Positions 1 to 13,922 are shown, counted from the stretch's first letter. The stretch is 64,000 bases of DNA from Mucidula mucida (GCA_015501055.1 JADNYV010000005.1:558001-622000), one strand, 5' to 3'. Notes: generated from the sequence alone by a model not told the origin. Numbers and translations are program-made.

Positions 1-29
1 AAACACACTAACTGATCACATTCGGCTAG

Positions 30-2881
30 GTACAACAGATAGCTTGGCAGTACCTCGTCGACAACATCTCTACCAAGTATCAAGACTTCGACTCCGCGAA
101 ATACCAACAAATTACCTTTATACCATCTATTCGTGACGGATCGAGGTGTTTAGGATCTCCTGCTGATGTACGGATAGCTCATCTTGTTTGCGTACTTGTT
201 GTGAAAAATTTTAGGTCTTCTCTAATCCCGAATGGTCCGCTTTTGGATTCTTGGTCACCCATCCAAGTATCACGAAGGACAATTGCACGAAACTACGCCT
301 CTACCCCGACCCTTCTCCCGATAAGATGATTTCTTTCTTGACTAATCACCAACCTAGCGACGAAGCGCAGGCGAAAGTCTGGTTTGAAATCATGTCAAGC
401 CACATGCGAGGTTTGATGATTACGCGCTCCCCGTGGAGCATATGCTTACTGGTTGTCAGAGTACGGACGAGGTCATTTCTCGACTTTATCGAAGGCGACA
501 ATTGTGCCATCGAAAAGTGAAGGTGTTAAGGCCTTGCAGTGGTTATCGCCTAGCCAGTGTTACTTTCGCAGGACTTCGACCACTGGTTCTTACTCTAAGT
601 TGTTCACTTTCGTCGATTTCGGACCCGGCGCCAATTCGTTCCTGGCTGCTTGTGGTACTCGACAGGAACCCAGTCCGGATGAAGTGGCACGCCGTCTTCT
701 TCAGAATCCTCAACAATTCTATGATACTGTAGACGGAGCTACGAAGTATGTCACTCCCATTATTCATACTTCAGCTCACCATTACCTTCCAGCTACATGA
801 CGGAGCTACAGAGGATTGCCGTGGGACAACAGCAGTTAACACATGAGACGCGACAGCGTATGCGACAGGCACAGTTTTTGCTTGCTTCACGTAGGACTCC
901 TCGAAAAAAATCCGAGAAGGAGAACGGCGACAGTCTTGACGATGACGAGTGGGACACTGAATTTTCGCTCAGGACTCCAGGTGAAGTTGTTATTGCGGAC
1001 GATCTCAATGCGTATCAGTTGTTTGGCGAAAAGCTCTACGTGGCTCCACAGGAAGATATTCTTGAAGGTACATCCCCCTTCGTTTACACTGGTGCTTTCA
1101 TCTGAGAACGTAAATACAGCTTTTTACATCACATTGGGCTCGCAGAGGCTCAGCTCTCTAGTTATGGAGCGCTGCAAGTTTAACATGGAGGTACCGAACA
1201 GCAAGACGGCAACAGAAACGCGGCATCTGGTATTGGAAAGACTTCCCTTGTTCTTGCACGAGCACACGCATGCCAAAACCAAAATCTCTTTCAGCTGGCT
1301 AAATTCAAAGGATCACTTCGTCGTAAAGACATTTGGGAAGCTGATTGTCACTAAGTCGTTGACTATTGGTCAAGCACATCTCGAGCATGCTTTGGAGGCT
1401 TCAGCTTTTTCTCCTCCATTCGATGGCCATAGCGTCAAGCTCTACCTTGCTGGGAATTCTCAGCTAGACATGTACGAGTGAGCACAGTCAAGCATTATCC
1501 CTCCGTGAATGCCGCTGAACCACGGCAGAATCGCAATGTCTCTTGTCCGGCAACTATTCGCCTCTCCAAAGGCCAATGATGCCTTGCTTTTAATGACCAT
1601 TTTGTCTACGGATTTGCGCGCGCTGAAGCGGAGGGGATACAACGGTTGGAACGTTGCAGATCAGACATTTATCAGGCTAATAATTTCGGCAGTCGAACGG
1701 ATACTGAAGCAACAGCAAGCCGAGAGACAAGCCGCAGAGCAGGCTAGGGCCAAGGCAGTCGAGCAAGCGCCAAAGGAACCTGAGAAAGCTGGCAACATGA
1801 GTCTTGAATCAGAACCATCCATGCCCGGGGACATTTTCCGACCATCTGCTTCCGCTGTTAAAAATACTTTCCAGAACTTCAGACAGAAATTGGGAAAACC
1901 AGGTGGACTGCTTTCGACCGGTCACGATTCTAGCCACACTCAACCTAGGATCGAAGATACTCCACCAGTACCTCCAGTACTTCCGCCGGTGCCGAGTCAG
2001 ACACGTCCAGGTGGAACGAAGGTAGGAGAAGCCTCGAAGAGGGACATATGTACGTTAATCTGGTCATCTCTCAGAGGCCGCTCGACTTATCTGCTGTTGT
2101 ACAGCGTCCAATATTGATATGGCAATCAACGCTTGTAGACCGGAAAAGAATCATCTACTCCACAATCGAAATGAAATGCGAATCATCAAAGAATCGTTGA
2201 ATGAGGGTTACTGCGACTTGTCCGGACATGCCGGGACGTTGAAGAAAGTTGGCGAGTTTTGTCAATTGCGTCCATTATCAGCTGATCTGATAGTCCGAAT
2301 CGTAGCGACCATGCATAATGTCCACGTCTATCTTCCTCACAGTGAGTGCCTGGGTAGTAGCATTGACTGCTTCTTACTTGAAACTATGATAGCAACTCAG
2401 ATCCCAGAGATTGACGCGTTTTTGTCTTCGAAGCGTGATATTATTGCACGTTTCGTTCACGTAATGACCACCCTTTCAAAGATCTACAGCCTTCCTATGG
2501 AGAATATGCATATCTTCAACGAGGACGAGGGAACCGTCATTGCGTTCAATCGTAATGGGAGCATCTTCCTTAATCTGCGCTATTATCTTCTCTGGCGTAA
2601 GTGGCATGGTACTTGGATTCTCCGTTCTTTTTGATGATTTCATACAGACGATGATGATGTTCGGAGTGGTAATCTAAATCCCGCTCTCGTGTCGTGGTAT
2701 GTCTACTCTTGTTTTGACGTTGGTCCATGTCGTCCTGACGCATCTAAACAGGTACTTCACTCTCGCGCACGAGATTGCGCACAATCTGGTACAGCCTCAC
2801 AATTCGGAGCATGAATTCTATCTATCAGCTATATGTGAAAAGCATCTCATGGACCTTGGAAATGTATTGTATAATCTGTAG
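30..2881 (+). CDS. DUF3684 protein (sacsin/Hsp90-like ATPase family), C-terminal part
   Basis: The 5' part lies outside the window, so the N-terminal Hsp90-like ATPase domain of this fungal family is not seen. About ten exons can be read: 30-169, 213-410, 460-745, 793-1067, 1120-1477, 1529-1644, 1693-2049, 2105 onward (probable in-frame intron 2342-2392), and a last exon from about 2752. Joined exons give family patterns such as VFSNPEWSAFGFLVTHPS, YSKLFTFVDFGPGANSFL, ANDALLLMTILSTDLRALKR and MAINACRPE. A Pro/Ser-rich, Gln/Glu-rich linker is encoded at 1700-2030. The C-terminal block ends YFTLAHEIAHNLVQPHNSEH, which contains HEIAH (2768-2782), the HExxH pattern of zinc peptidases. Family membership is by recalled pattern. 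The function is unknown; a chaperone-like role is inferred from the Hsp90-type domain known in the family. Confidence 0.85.
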
Positions 2882-3229
2882 AGTAATTGCTGTAGAGCTC
2901 CCTCATGAACACGATTTCGGCTGAACCGGCGCGGGGCCCTAAAATTTCGATGTTTTTGCACGTGGGAATCAATCTGGTCTAGCCAATGCAACTGTTACTC
3001 TCCATTGAAATACTCCCACCATCGTCCACGGTGTCAAGGCATCTATCACACGTCGCTCATTCCGTAAAATTCATTGGGTTGACCTCGACCTTGGTCGTAT
3101 ATAAACAGATCATTTTGGCCACCATTTAAGGTGCGTAATTCGCAGTGTTCGTCTGCATGATTTAACCTGCTACCACAGACAGGCGCCTGTACAGACATCA
3201 TTCGTCGCCTGCATTCTCGCGTATAAGCA

Positions 3230-4059
3230 ATGTCATCCATCCGAAGGAAACCGCAATACACCTATCGTTCTCCACAAGCGGCATCATCTTGGATGCCGTC
3301 GCCGAACGCATCGTCGTCCTCCTCTTCCTCCGGTTCTTCCCAGTCTCCTCTTGAGCCGCCGTCTCCTTCCAAGCCATCGCCGATAAAGACCCAAGGCAGT
3401 CTGTCCAAACGGCCCACAGCGTTGACGCTTCCACTGTACCATCCTTTGGGCCGCCTTGCTCTATCTCTTCCACCACTGAATCCTACCCTTTTCGGATTCC
3501 CGGCCACAGTCTGTATTGACGATGATAACCTCGAAGGACGCGTTGCTCCGCACACACCGGAGGGCGTGTCTGAAACATTGTCCATAAGCACCAACACCGT
3601 CGTGGCCGATCTCGAAGTAAAGGAAATGCATGTAGTGACGCCACGAAAACGCAGAGGCGGGAAAAGAAAACGCAAAGATCCAGAGGAAGCAGACGCTACG
3701 TATCCTGCTAAAAAGACGCGTCAAACGAGAGGACAGTCTAATACGAGTCACGTGCATGAGCCGAGTCCGCTTGCGGAAGTGCGAAGTGTGGCTCCCAGTA
3801 CTACACCTGAACCTGCATTGTCACCCGAGAAGAAGAAACGGACCACGCGTTCCGAGGGACAGAGTAGCAGGCGGAGCCCAAACCTGGGCGATGGCTCTCC
3901 TGGTTCGGTGTCTGTGCCTCCAATACCGACACATATAAGGACGTGATTCCTGAGCGAGCTTCTGATGTAGAGGGACCACCGGTGTCGCTCGACGCTACCA
4001 GGAGCAGCAGTAGCAAAGAGGAAGGGGAAATCACCGACGATGACAAGCGCGAGACATGA
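3230..4059 (+). CDS. Basic Ser/Pro-rich protein, no family recognised
   Basis: The ORF from the ATG at 3230 encodes a low-complexity protein with Ser/Pro runs near residues 20-55 and strongly basic clusters (PRKRRGGKRKRKD near residue 140, PAKKTRQTRGQ near 160), which look like nuclear localisation signals. The opening frame stops at 3946. A better end is reached if a very short intron, 3908-3939 (gt...aag, 32 nt), is removed: the frame from 3940 then encodes an acidic tail ending EGEITDDDKRET and stops at 4059. Thirty-two nt is below the 45-60 nt usual here, so a base error or a different exon is possible. No domain was recognised. I infer only that the protein is probably nuclear and disordered. 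Confidence 0.55.
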
Positions 4060-4781
4060 GTATGTCTCGTGAACATCCTACATCTACCTTTATCTCCGTC
4101 AATTGTACCTCTAATCTCTGTTGTTTGTTGTAATTCTATGCATATGTGTCATTGGACTCTCTACCCTCCCCGGATCCGATGATAATTTTGATTTACTATG
4201 TCACGAGCATGGTCGTGTGTTGGTGGCAAGCGCCTCCAAGTTACATACCCTATATCTAGCAACACTTCATGTGAAAATGAACCGGTTCTTGCCCGAGTAG
4301 TTAGTTGTCGTTCAACTGGTGTCGAAGCTTGAAGCGGTAGTCCAGCTAATCACTGTGTCTCAGGCCTGAGCTGCATGTTTGCACCAATATATAAATGAGA
4401 TACTGTAAACTGAAGCTGTAGCCAGCAGTACGAGGACCAGTAGGGACCAGTCCGCGCAATGTCAGGACTCAGCTCAATGATGCCCCACACTCGTGACTCG
4501 ATCTGGAGACGATCGTGTACCCCATGGGCTTCTTTTTGGAAACAGCAGCATGCAAGCTGTTGACTACATACAACTTCGATTTCCTGATGCCACTGATGGA
4601 CCATGTGCAACATTGGGGTGGCTTCTCACAGATGGTGGCCTTGAAAATTTTGTCCTATTTATGACCCAAGGCCCGGTTCCTCCTACCCTCGTGTTTTCAA
4701 CCCAGTGCGCGTAGCTGCTGCTGAGCTAGTTGAGCCCGTGTTTCCTTTCCTGCCGCCCACTTCTCACATTCCCTGTGGGCC
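4060..4781. other. Intergenic region
   Basis: About 720 bp between two same-strand genes. Short open frames here have no family pattern or splice support. It should hold the 3' end of the upstream gene and the promoter of the giant DUF3712 gene. I see no repeat or RNA gene. Confidence 0.5.
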
Positions 4782-7700
4782 ATGGAACAAGTCCAGCCAG
4801 CACGCCGAAGCAGCGGTCTCTATGACATCGACGTGGATGTTGGTTCAAGCGCGTCACTAGCCAGTACGTTTGGCCTTAGCAGTTCAGCCACGTCTTATAG
4901 AATCTCGCGTCTCTCCAGGAAATGCCGCGCCGCCCTCAGGTTCGCGCTTCTCAGAGGGCCCGGATATTCAGAGAGCAACTGGAGCGGGCGTCGTACCTGC
5001 CGCTGAAGGTGCTCAATCAAGCGGTCTTTCGGACGCCGGCCCTGCCCCAGTATCGAACGCTGCTCAGCCTGCGACGCCCGTCGTTCCCTGGTACAAGCGC
5101 CGCAAGTTCCTGATATCCCAGGCCATTATAATTCCGCTGGGCATCGCGTTGCTTTTCATTCTACTTTTTCCTGTTGTTTCAGCTATCGCACAACTGGTGG
5201 TTAACCGCAGTGTGATCAACATTGATGAGGCAGCCATTTCTTCCCCGAAGAATGAATCGTAAGTGATCCTCATTTCACGCCAATCCTCACGTTCAACGGG
5301 TGTGTTTGAACAGCTTCGCTCTCTCGCTCAAGGGAGTGGTAAGTTCAGCCGTTGGCTTCTTCACAACTTCCTAACAATTTACAGGTAACACATACCGGTA
5401 TCATCTCGGCGACAATCTGGTTCACGAAGCCAGTCTCCGTGTCCTGGGTTCAAGATAATGGCACACAAACACCTCTGGGTATCATGGAACTGCATACACT
5501 ACACGCTTCAGGAAAACGCGCCACCATTGACGACAGCACGATCTTTAACATCACGCAGGAAGCACTTTTTGGCCAGTTCGCGGAGCATATGATAACAGCT
5601 GAGAACTTCACTTGGCGACTCTTTAGTGATGATCTGAAAGTTCAAGCCGCCAAATTTCCGGTCTCGAAGGGCATCAAGTTCGATAAGTTAGTGACGTTGA
5701 AAGGTTTGCTCTTTCTCGTTTCGCGCCCAAGTTCTCCTTTGACCGCCACGTAGGATTCAACAGTTTTTCAAACAATGTCGTTTTGAAAGACTTGAAGTTG
5801 CCAGGAGATAATCCCGAATCCGACGGCGGCGGTATCAAGTTTACGACCATCACTGGCTTAAACAATCCTAGGTAGTTGAACCTTTCGATGCTTGACAGCA
5901 GAAACTCATCTACCCAACAGTCCATTCGCCCTTGATCTGGGAACTGTCATTTACTCTCTATCCTACTCCGGCACTAGTTTAGGGATTGGGACCAGCACCA
6001 ATACCATCATAGTAAGGTCTTCTGTGACCCACGCTACTGATCCCTAACTTTCTTCTTTGTAGAACCCTAAGAACAACGACATTGGCTTGAAAGGTTTCTT
6101 GAAACCCCAGAAAGAAGAAGCGGACATCAAGGCAGTATCAGACCTCTTCACGAACTACTTGAACGGCGATAAATCGGACGTAATTGCTCGTGGCCAATCG
6201 ACTCTGCAAGACGACGGTACTGCTATTCCATGGTTGAGTCAAGGTTTACAGGCATTAGAGCTCCATGTACCCTTCGTTTCGCTCCAAGGCGCGATTAGTC
6301 CTATCAAGACCATTACCATTGGCGATCTTGCCTTGTTGTTCACGGAGCCTGAAGCATGGTCACCAACTGCTAATAGCAACAATGTGCACGCGACAATGGG
6401 TGAGTCCTGAGACTATATCTATTGCCCGTGTCTTGTTTATGCTCGGTCTTTCAGAATTGCCTTTCGGTTTTAGCGTCGACATCGGTGAAATCCAGAATAA
6501 TTTTAACATTTCTCAACGTGGAGAAACAGTGGCTGGTCTTTCCACGGTAAGCCATCTGGATTCCAGTCTCCGAAAGTACTCATGACCTGGCCATATGCAT
6601 AGCCTTTGGGCGCGTCGCAGTCCGACATCTCAGTATTGAGTTCCACGAAGACGGCTGGTACCATCAATATCACTATTGAGGACACGAAGCTGACACCAAT
6701 CACCCTAACTTTGCCGCATTCAGTAGGCAATGCTCTCTTCATCCCGTTCGAGTTGACGGTGTCCTCTAGATGCGAACATAACGAGCGGCGAACTCGTTGA
6801 CTTCCGATTGATTGGTCATGCTCGAGCAGTAGCAAATATGAGCGTTGGGCAACTCACCTTAGACCCAATCAAGTTCAATGTTTCAGCTTCCCTGGATGGA
6901 CTTCAAGGCCTTAAGGGGATGACGAAGATAGATGACGTTGATGTCCAGGGAGGAACAGAAGACGGTATTACCCTTGGGATCAACGGTGAGTTCTCCTGAA
7001 CGCTTCCTTTCATTCTTGAGCTGATGAAATCTAGTGACGATTCAGAACCCATCGAACTTGCAACTCTCCACCGGCGACTTGAGTGAGCTTCATCCGGCTT
7101 GATCAAACAGCTTCTGAAATCAAAAAAAAGCTTTACAGCTCCGGAGGGATGGAGCGACGTTGGGAACTGCTTTGCTCCCGAATCTTACGCTCAATATGGG
7201 AATGAACACACTGCAAGCATCCTCGACGTTCAAAGTCAGTTGTAACTCAACTTTTCTGCAAACGTCTGCTCACCTTTCGGACAGCCTAATGACAACGACC
7301 AGAGCCTGCAAACCCTGAATGATTTTGTTGGACAGAAAGGTGAGGATTACATTCTTGTGGAGATAGCTTCTGACTCCATGACTAGATGTCTCATTGACGA
7401 TAGTTGGTTATGATGGCAGTACAGATATTGCATCTCTTTCCGAGGCCTTTCAGACCTTGGATATTGACGTCGTCTTGCCTGGTTTGAGGACCACTCTGTT
7501 GAATAAGGCCGCATTGGAAGGTAAGCACAGTCTCGACAAGTCATTCCCTCATACCAACCTTGTCAAGTCCTCACCACAACGGGACGGGACAACAACATCA
7601 GTCATGTTACTGTGGACCTCCAGAACCCCTTCAGTGCTGCTCTTCAGATCACCAATATTAAATCGACTGTTTCATCTTTCGGAATCCCAGTTGGTACCAT

Positions 7701-10700
7701 CAACACGGACACCGATTTCCATGCTGAGCCAAAGTCGACGACCACGTCGCCCGCCCTCAATTTCAACATGAACTTGGAACCGAGCGCTATCTTTACACTA
7801 ACGCGTAACCTAGCTGTGGAGGCAGGCCTGGATACTGCCCAACTCGACGGAATAGTGGAAATTGGAGGGATTTCTTACATGCAGGACGTGGAGATTTCTA
7901 GAAGTCGCCGAAATAATCTTTACACGTGGGTTCATTGGAAGACTCGAAGACAGGCGTTTCTCACTCTGTCGCTCTAGTGGTTTTGACCTCCCGACCTTTG
8001 TGCAGTCGGCTTTCACTAGACTTATGTCGGATGTGGAGCTTTCATCTGAGGTTACTATTGGTAGGTACGGTACGCTGTATCGCGATCTGCTTCTCATACC
8101 GGGATATCTAGGGGAGTACAGGACAACCTTAAACTATAACCAAAATGGCGTGGCTACTGGTACTGACGACACCTTGGACTACATTTTACCGGTCCTTGCC
8201 CAACCCATAGTCCAAAAGATTGTCACTGGATCCGTCCTAGGGTATCCCTTGACCTTTGCTCTCATGGGGCAAATAACTAATGATTCCCCAGGATCGACTC
8301 GGTCTTGATATCCGATCCTCAGCAATCGTCATTCGGTACGACAGCTTCTTCTCAATGAAGCGTCCATTGTAAATTTTTCTTCAGTAACTACTTTGAAGGG
8401 AAGCATCACTGATGCAGGACCGTGTTAGTATCTACGTTCTCTACGCTCCATTCGCTCACATAACATGTCTTTAGTTGACGCCACCATCTCATTTGGGTCT
8501 GGCTTAACTGTCTCGTGGTCTGGTAAACCTCTCGGAAATATCAGAATGGATGATCTTGCCATCACGGGCGACGTTGGCGGAGACATCTCGATGGAATCGC
8601 AGTTCGTCGTGGCAGATATAGACCATCTGACTGCATTCACTAAAGTGAGTGCAACCCACGAATTTTCCTAGATTCGTCTCATAATCCGATGATAGGTTCT
8701 TTTGAACGAAGAAAATTTTCAGTGGGAAATCTCAGGCGAAAACCTTACAGGTGAGTTGTTTCGTCGAAATGGCTTACTTGTCTCAATATGTTACTTAGTC
8801 AGCGCTCTGGGCATTAAGGTCGATGGCATAGCTTTGACGTCGAAGGTGGTGACATTGAAAGGATTCAATGGTCTCAAGGGCGGAGTGGTTATCCAGTCTT
8901 TCGACCTGCCGGAGAACGACCCGGACGGTGGTATTCACCTCACTATTCAAGCTACTACGGACAATGTAAGTGCGTTCCGTGTTGGATCAATTTCAATTGT
9001 TGAAGGCAATCCCCATAGCCCTCTCAAGTTGGTATCGAGCTAAGCTCTCTAGGATTCGAAACCTACTTCGGTAACGTTATGATCGCACCCGTTGCAAGCG
9101 AAGGAGTTACTTTGTCTCCGGGATCTACTACCAACATGTCTCTGGTTGGCCGATTAGTTCCTCAAGATTCTGATGCAGGGCTTGCCGCGGTTTCAACTGT
9201 TTTCAACAACTTCATACATGGCAATGACAGTGATGTAGTCGTCCACGGCGCTAGTGCTGGTCCCTCCGATGTATGGGCAACATGTATTTACTTGATTACT
9301 GAAACTCAACGTCCGCTAGGTGACTTGGCTCAACGAGGGTATCAAGAGTCTTGTCATTGCAACAGTCCTTCCGAACCAAGGCGTGCTCAACATCATCAAG
9401 TCCATCTCTCTCAACGAGTTGGAGCTGATGTTCACCCAAGGAATGACTTACAACCCTTTGACAAGTAGCGACTCTACTGATGCTGCATTTACCCTGCCAT
9501 TCGGTTTTCCTGTCGACATCGTTTCTCTGGAACAGACCATTGCCGTTTCCTACAATGGCCAGTCTTTTGCTCAATTGGCCATCCCGCGTGGACCAAGTAC
9601 AACGGATGTAGAGGAACGGATTATCCATCTTAGCTTCAGCGATGTCCCATTCGCAGTGTTCGATAACACACATTCCGTTTTCGATGACTTTGTGGCGGCT
9701 ACCACAATGGGAGATTCGGAGACCATGGGACTAGTGGGTTCCGCGAATACAGACGCCAGAACCGCAGTTGGGATTCTCTCCCTAACAGACATACATTTCG
9801 ACGTTCAGTCAACGATCGATGGTCTCCAGGGCCTCAACACCGAACCAGTCACTGTCAGTGACTTGGATGTCTTCCAGGGTTTCCCAGACTTCTTGCTCAT
9901 AAAGGTCAAGAGTCCTTTGTTCAATCCAAGGTCTGCATTCGGGTGTTTTGAGTTGTTGAGACGTACTGATCCTCCACGATAGTAATCTCACGATAGGTAC
10001 TGAGGATGTATCTTTCGGACTGTTTTTCCAGTGCGTCTCTTGCCTCTCTTTAAACGATAGCTGACCATGACCTTGGGCTCCAGAGACCAGACGATCGGCA
10101 GTGCTAATTTGGTAGGAGATGTTCACCTAGAGGTAGCCAGCGTACTCATATATTTTCAGGACGACCTCATCATTGTACCGGGGAATGAGACCTACGCTAT
10201 CGGTGGGTCAAATAATCTCATGTTTCGTTTGCGCAAGCTGAAGAATGTTGTAGGCGTGCATTTCTCTCCTCAAGGCGCTTCTGCCGAAACCGCCGGGCGC
10301 AGTTTATTGGAGAACTACATCCAAGGTGTCGACAGCGATACGACGATTCATGGCAGCACAGACTCAACCCCTATTGAGTCGTTGAAAGAAGCGCTATCAC
10401 AAATTGTCCTTTCTCCAGTGACGATCCCCGCGATGCACGATACCCTGATCAAGAGCGCCTCCTTGACTTTTCCAATAGACATCGTCAAGACCGGTATCGC
10501 GTCGGCTTCGTTCACCTTGTCCAACCCGTTCACAGCAAGTATCAATTTGCTTACCATTGGGACGACAGCGACGTTCCAAGGAATTGTCCTGGGTAACATC
10601 AATGCGGACGTATCCTCTAACCCCATTCACGCCGATGGACATAGCAGTGTCACCTCACAGACTCTGGATATGGATTATAACCTGAATCCGCTCTCTATCA

Positions 10701-13700
10701 TCGCCTTCATAAGTGCTACGTCCAAGGCGAACTCTGTGGATATTGGGCCTTTGACTGACTTGTTCGGAATAATCCTGCAGAACCCTCAGTATGATCCTCC
10801 AGTAAGATAACAACCTTTGGACGGTAAACAGACACTCATCTGACCTTTGTATACAGGTCACAACGACTGTGGACACTGAAAAACCTACTTGTGTTAGGTG
10901 CGATATGTCTTGTATTTCAATCGATTACTAAACATTTGTAGCGGCAAGCAATTTGACGTCAACGGCGCGATCCTCGCATCTCTGAAGAATCTCAAAGTTG
11001 ATCTAGCTATCGACAGCTCTCTGAGGTTGGACGAATGTATGTGCATCGTGCATTATCTTGCGCATTCTCATCGGTTCTTGAAGATGCGACTGCGCTCTCT
11101 TTCAATCAAACGTCGGTCCCTGCAATCGTAATGCCTGTTCCTTTGTCACTCCCTCGACATCGCTGACTGTTCGCTGCAGACTGACGACACTGCATTGTAT
11201 TTGATCGGCGCCGTCGCTGGACCGGTTGCTCAAGTTCTTGTGGATCAGTCTGTGCTCACCTTCTCGGAGGCCAACATAACGTTGGTGATGGTGTTCTTTG
11301 TCAGTCGTCGTACTCATGTGTGACATTAACAGCAACATATCAGACGACGGATTCGACTTATCCTTAGTCGGTTCGTTAACCAACGCTGGCCCCCTGGATG
11401 CCGTCGTTACATTTACCGAGCCGGTGACGTACGATTGCTTGTTGTTTTGCCTATATGTGCTCACACGAATCAGTGTCACTTGGCAAGGAATCAACATTGC
11501 AGAAATCGCACTTGATCCCAGTACGAAATCTACGTGTCGACTCTGATTCATTCTGACTATTTACCCAGTTTGCGCTGCTGCTAATGACGGTGCTCCCGAT
11601 TACAATACGCAAGCAAGATTGACAATCACTGATACAGACCAGTGCGTCGTTCTCCCTCGAGTAATCTCCTCAGGCTCATCAGGTCTCTCCGTAGATTCAC
11701 GACGTTTGCGACGTATTTGCTGCACAACGAGGAATTCGAGTGGACCATTTCCACTGATAAGCTTCGTCTGAACGCCCTAGGGACGATTTTGATAACATCT
11801 CCCTCGAGAAGAAGGTCTCGTTCAAGGCTTTCAACAACATCCCCGGTGTCACCATAAGCAATTTCGAGCTTCCATCCGATGATGACGCTGGTGGGATTCA
11901 CATCGAGACCGACGCGCTTATTCCTTCACCTGCTCGTGCGTCATTTCATTCAATAGGGGCTGATGACTGGTTAAAACAATGCCAGAACTTGGTATTGACC
12001 TTGGAAGTGTTGGTTTCCAGACGTTTTATGGTGACACGAACCTTGGACGTATGTATCTCGCTTTGGATCCTGGGTCGTCGTCCTGATAAGCTCGAACAGC
12101 GCTCTTTGCGTCGAATCTTTTCCTGACTGCCAACGCGGCCACTCGGACGCATTTGTCTGGACGCATTGTGCCCCAAAGCGGTGGCGACCTGGACAACGTC
12201 GGTGTCCTGTTCTCGGACTTTCTCGCAGGCGAAAACTCGACGCTCCTGACGAAAGGCGACTCTGTTCAACCCGACGGTTCAAGCGGTCCCGTGGGCTGGT
12301 TGACCACGGCATTCAAGACGCTGGAGCTCTCTGTTACCTTGCCGGGAGAAAAATTCGACGTGATAAAGTCGATCGCGTTGAGTGACTTGGCGGTTACCAT
12401 ACAAAACCTGGATCAGACATTTGCTCCGCCCACCAGCTCGAACAATACTCTGGCGACGTACGCAAATCCATTCGGGTTTTCATTGGAGGTGTTCCAGTCG
12501 AGCCAAGATATTACCATGAATGGACATGGCGTGGACATAGCGTCATTGTCACTGCCAATAGAACCTGCCAGTGGAGGAGTGTCAACGGGAAACGACGTTG
12601 ATTTACAGATTTCGTGGACTGACGAGCAATTAATATCACTCAACGATGGGGCGTTTGTGGCGCTGTTAGCCGCTGTTACACTCTCTGCCTCTGTTGATCT
12701 TACATTGAAGGGTACTGCAGATGTCCGTGCGCATACGGCAATTGGAGATGTTCCGATCACTGGCATCGAGTTTGACGTGGCTTCGAGTTTGGTCGGAATC
12801 AATGCGTTTGGTGGTACGACAGTGCTCAGCGACGTCAGTGTCACCGGTTCAACATCCGAGTATATCATTACTCCATTGAAGAGTACCCTGGACAACCCAT
12901 CGGAGGTGATTTTACATACGACGGATGTGGCGTTACCTGTTGTCTACGATAATGTGGTGATCGGACGGTCAATTATCAACGTAAGTGGTCTTTATAGATA
13001 TGTATCACTGCTCAGAGGTTTTCACAGCCATTTGACCTGCTCCCTGGCACAATTCAAGTCGACACTGAATTCCATTACATGCCGTCTGACGCCAACGACA
13101 CTACCGCGCAGGCGTTCCTGACGCGTTTCATGACCACGGGTGACGCCATACCGCTTACTATATCCGGCGATGCGGAGTCGACGCCCTACGCCTCGCTGCA
13201 AGGCGCATTGGGCGGCATCAAGCTCAGCACTAGCCTACCCGGTATGAACCAACCCACCATCATCACGCACATCCATGTCATAATCACCCTCGAGACGCTG
13301 GTAACGAACATTGTGACGATTGACTTTGACGTGTTCAATCCCTTTGACACTCCCATCACGATTGCCTTTGTCCAAAGCGATGCGAGCGTGGAGGGGACCG
13401 TGTATGCGTTCTTCAGCGAACCCATCGAGAGCTTTACGATTGGCCGGGCGAGACGGTGAATTCTGGGCCTGTAGGGAATGTGCTGTTGGTGCAAGGGGCG
13501 CTTGCGAGTCTGGGCATCATTCCATTGGGGTACTTGGACGTGGCGACTGCGAATACGATCATGATCGATGGTGGGTACGAGATTCCGTGGCTCAAGCTTC
13601 AGCAGGACCGTGTGCCGACGTCGTATGATTTGAATCTGAGCTTGGTGGAGATGAAGGCGGCGGCTGAGAGTATGAGCGCGAGCTCGGTGAGTCAGACGGC

Positions 13701-13922
13701 GAGCAAGAGTGAGAGCTCGAGTATTGGGAGGGACACGAGCACAAAGACGGCTAGCGATGAGAGACGTCCTCGGCCACTGCTACTAGTGACAATGATGAGT
13801 CTATCGCGGAAGGTACTGCTACCCCGACCTCCGACTCGTCCGCGAAAGCAACTTCCGACTCTGACGAGAAAGCATTCTCCTCCGACGTCTCGTCAAATTC
13901 GAGGCGTCGCAGCACGGACTAA
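4782..13922 (+). CDS. Giant single-pass membrane protein with tandem DUF3712/LEA-like units
   Basis: Roughly 25 exons over 9.1 kb. Exon 1 (4782-4863) joins 4919 through a 55 nt intron. An N-terminal disordered stretch leads to WYKRRKF and one hydrophobic helix (about 5110-5200), after which everything is beta-rich with N-x-S/T sites, suggesting a cytosolic N-terminus and a large luminal or external part. The body repeats three times at about 3.0 kb spacing. Landmarks are LKLPGDN, FDLPEND and FELPSDD (about 5790, 8900, 11860) and PFGF near 6470, 9495 and 12470. The end is Ser/Thr-rich; an intron 13687-13763 with a strong gtgagt donor links to a frame ending TAA at 13922. One missing base is likely near 13441-13447, where IESFTIG and PGETVNSG are in different frames. 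The yeast vacuolar protein Tag1 is a possible distant relative; that link is inference. Confidence 0.75.

Noticed and set aside
13687..13763. Apparent two-base frameshift in the Ser-rich tail of the DUF3712 gene
   Set aside because: A strong gtgagt donor at 13687 and an AG at 13763 give an intron of the right length (77 nt) that links the two frames.
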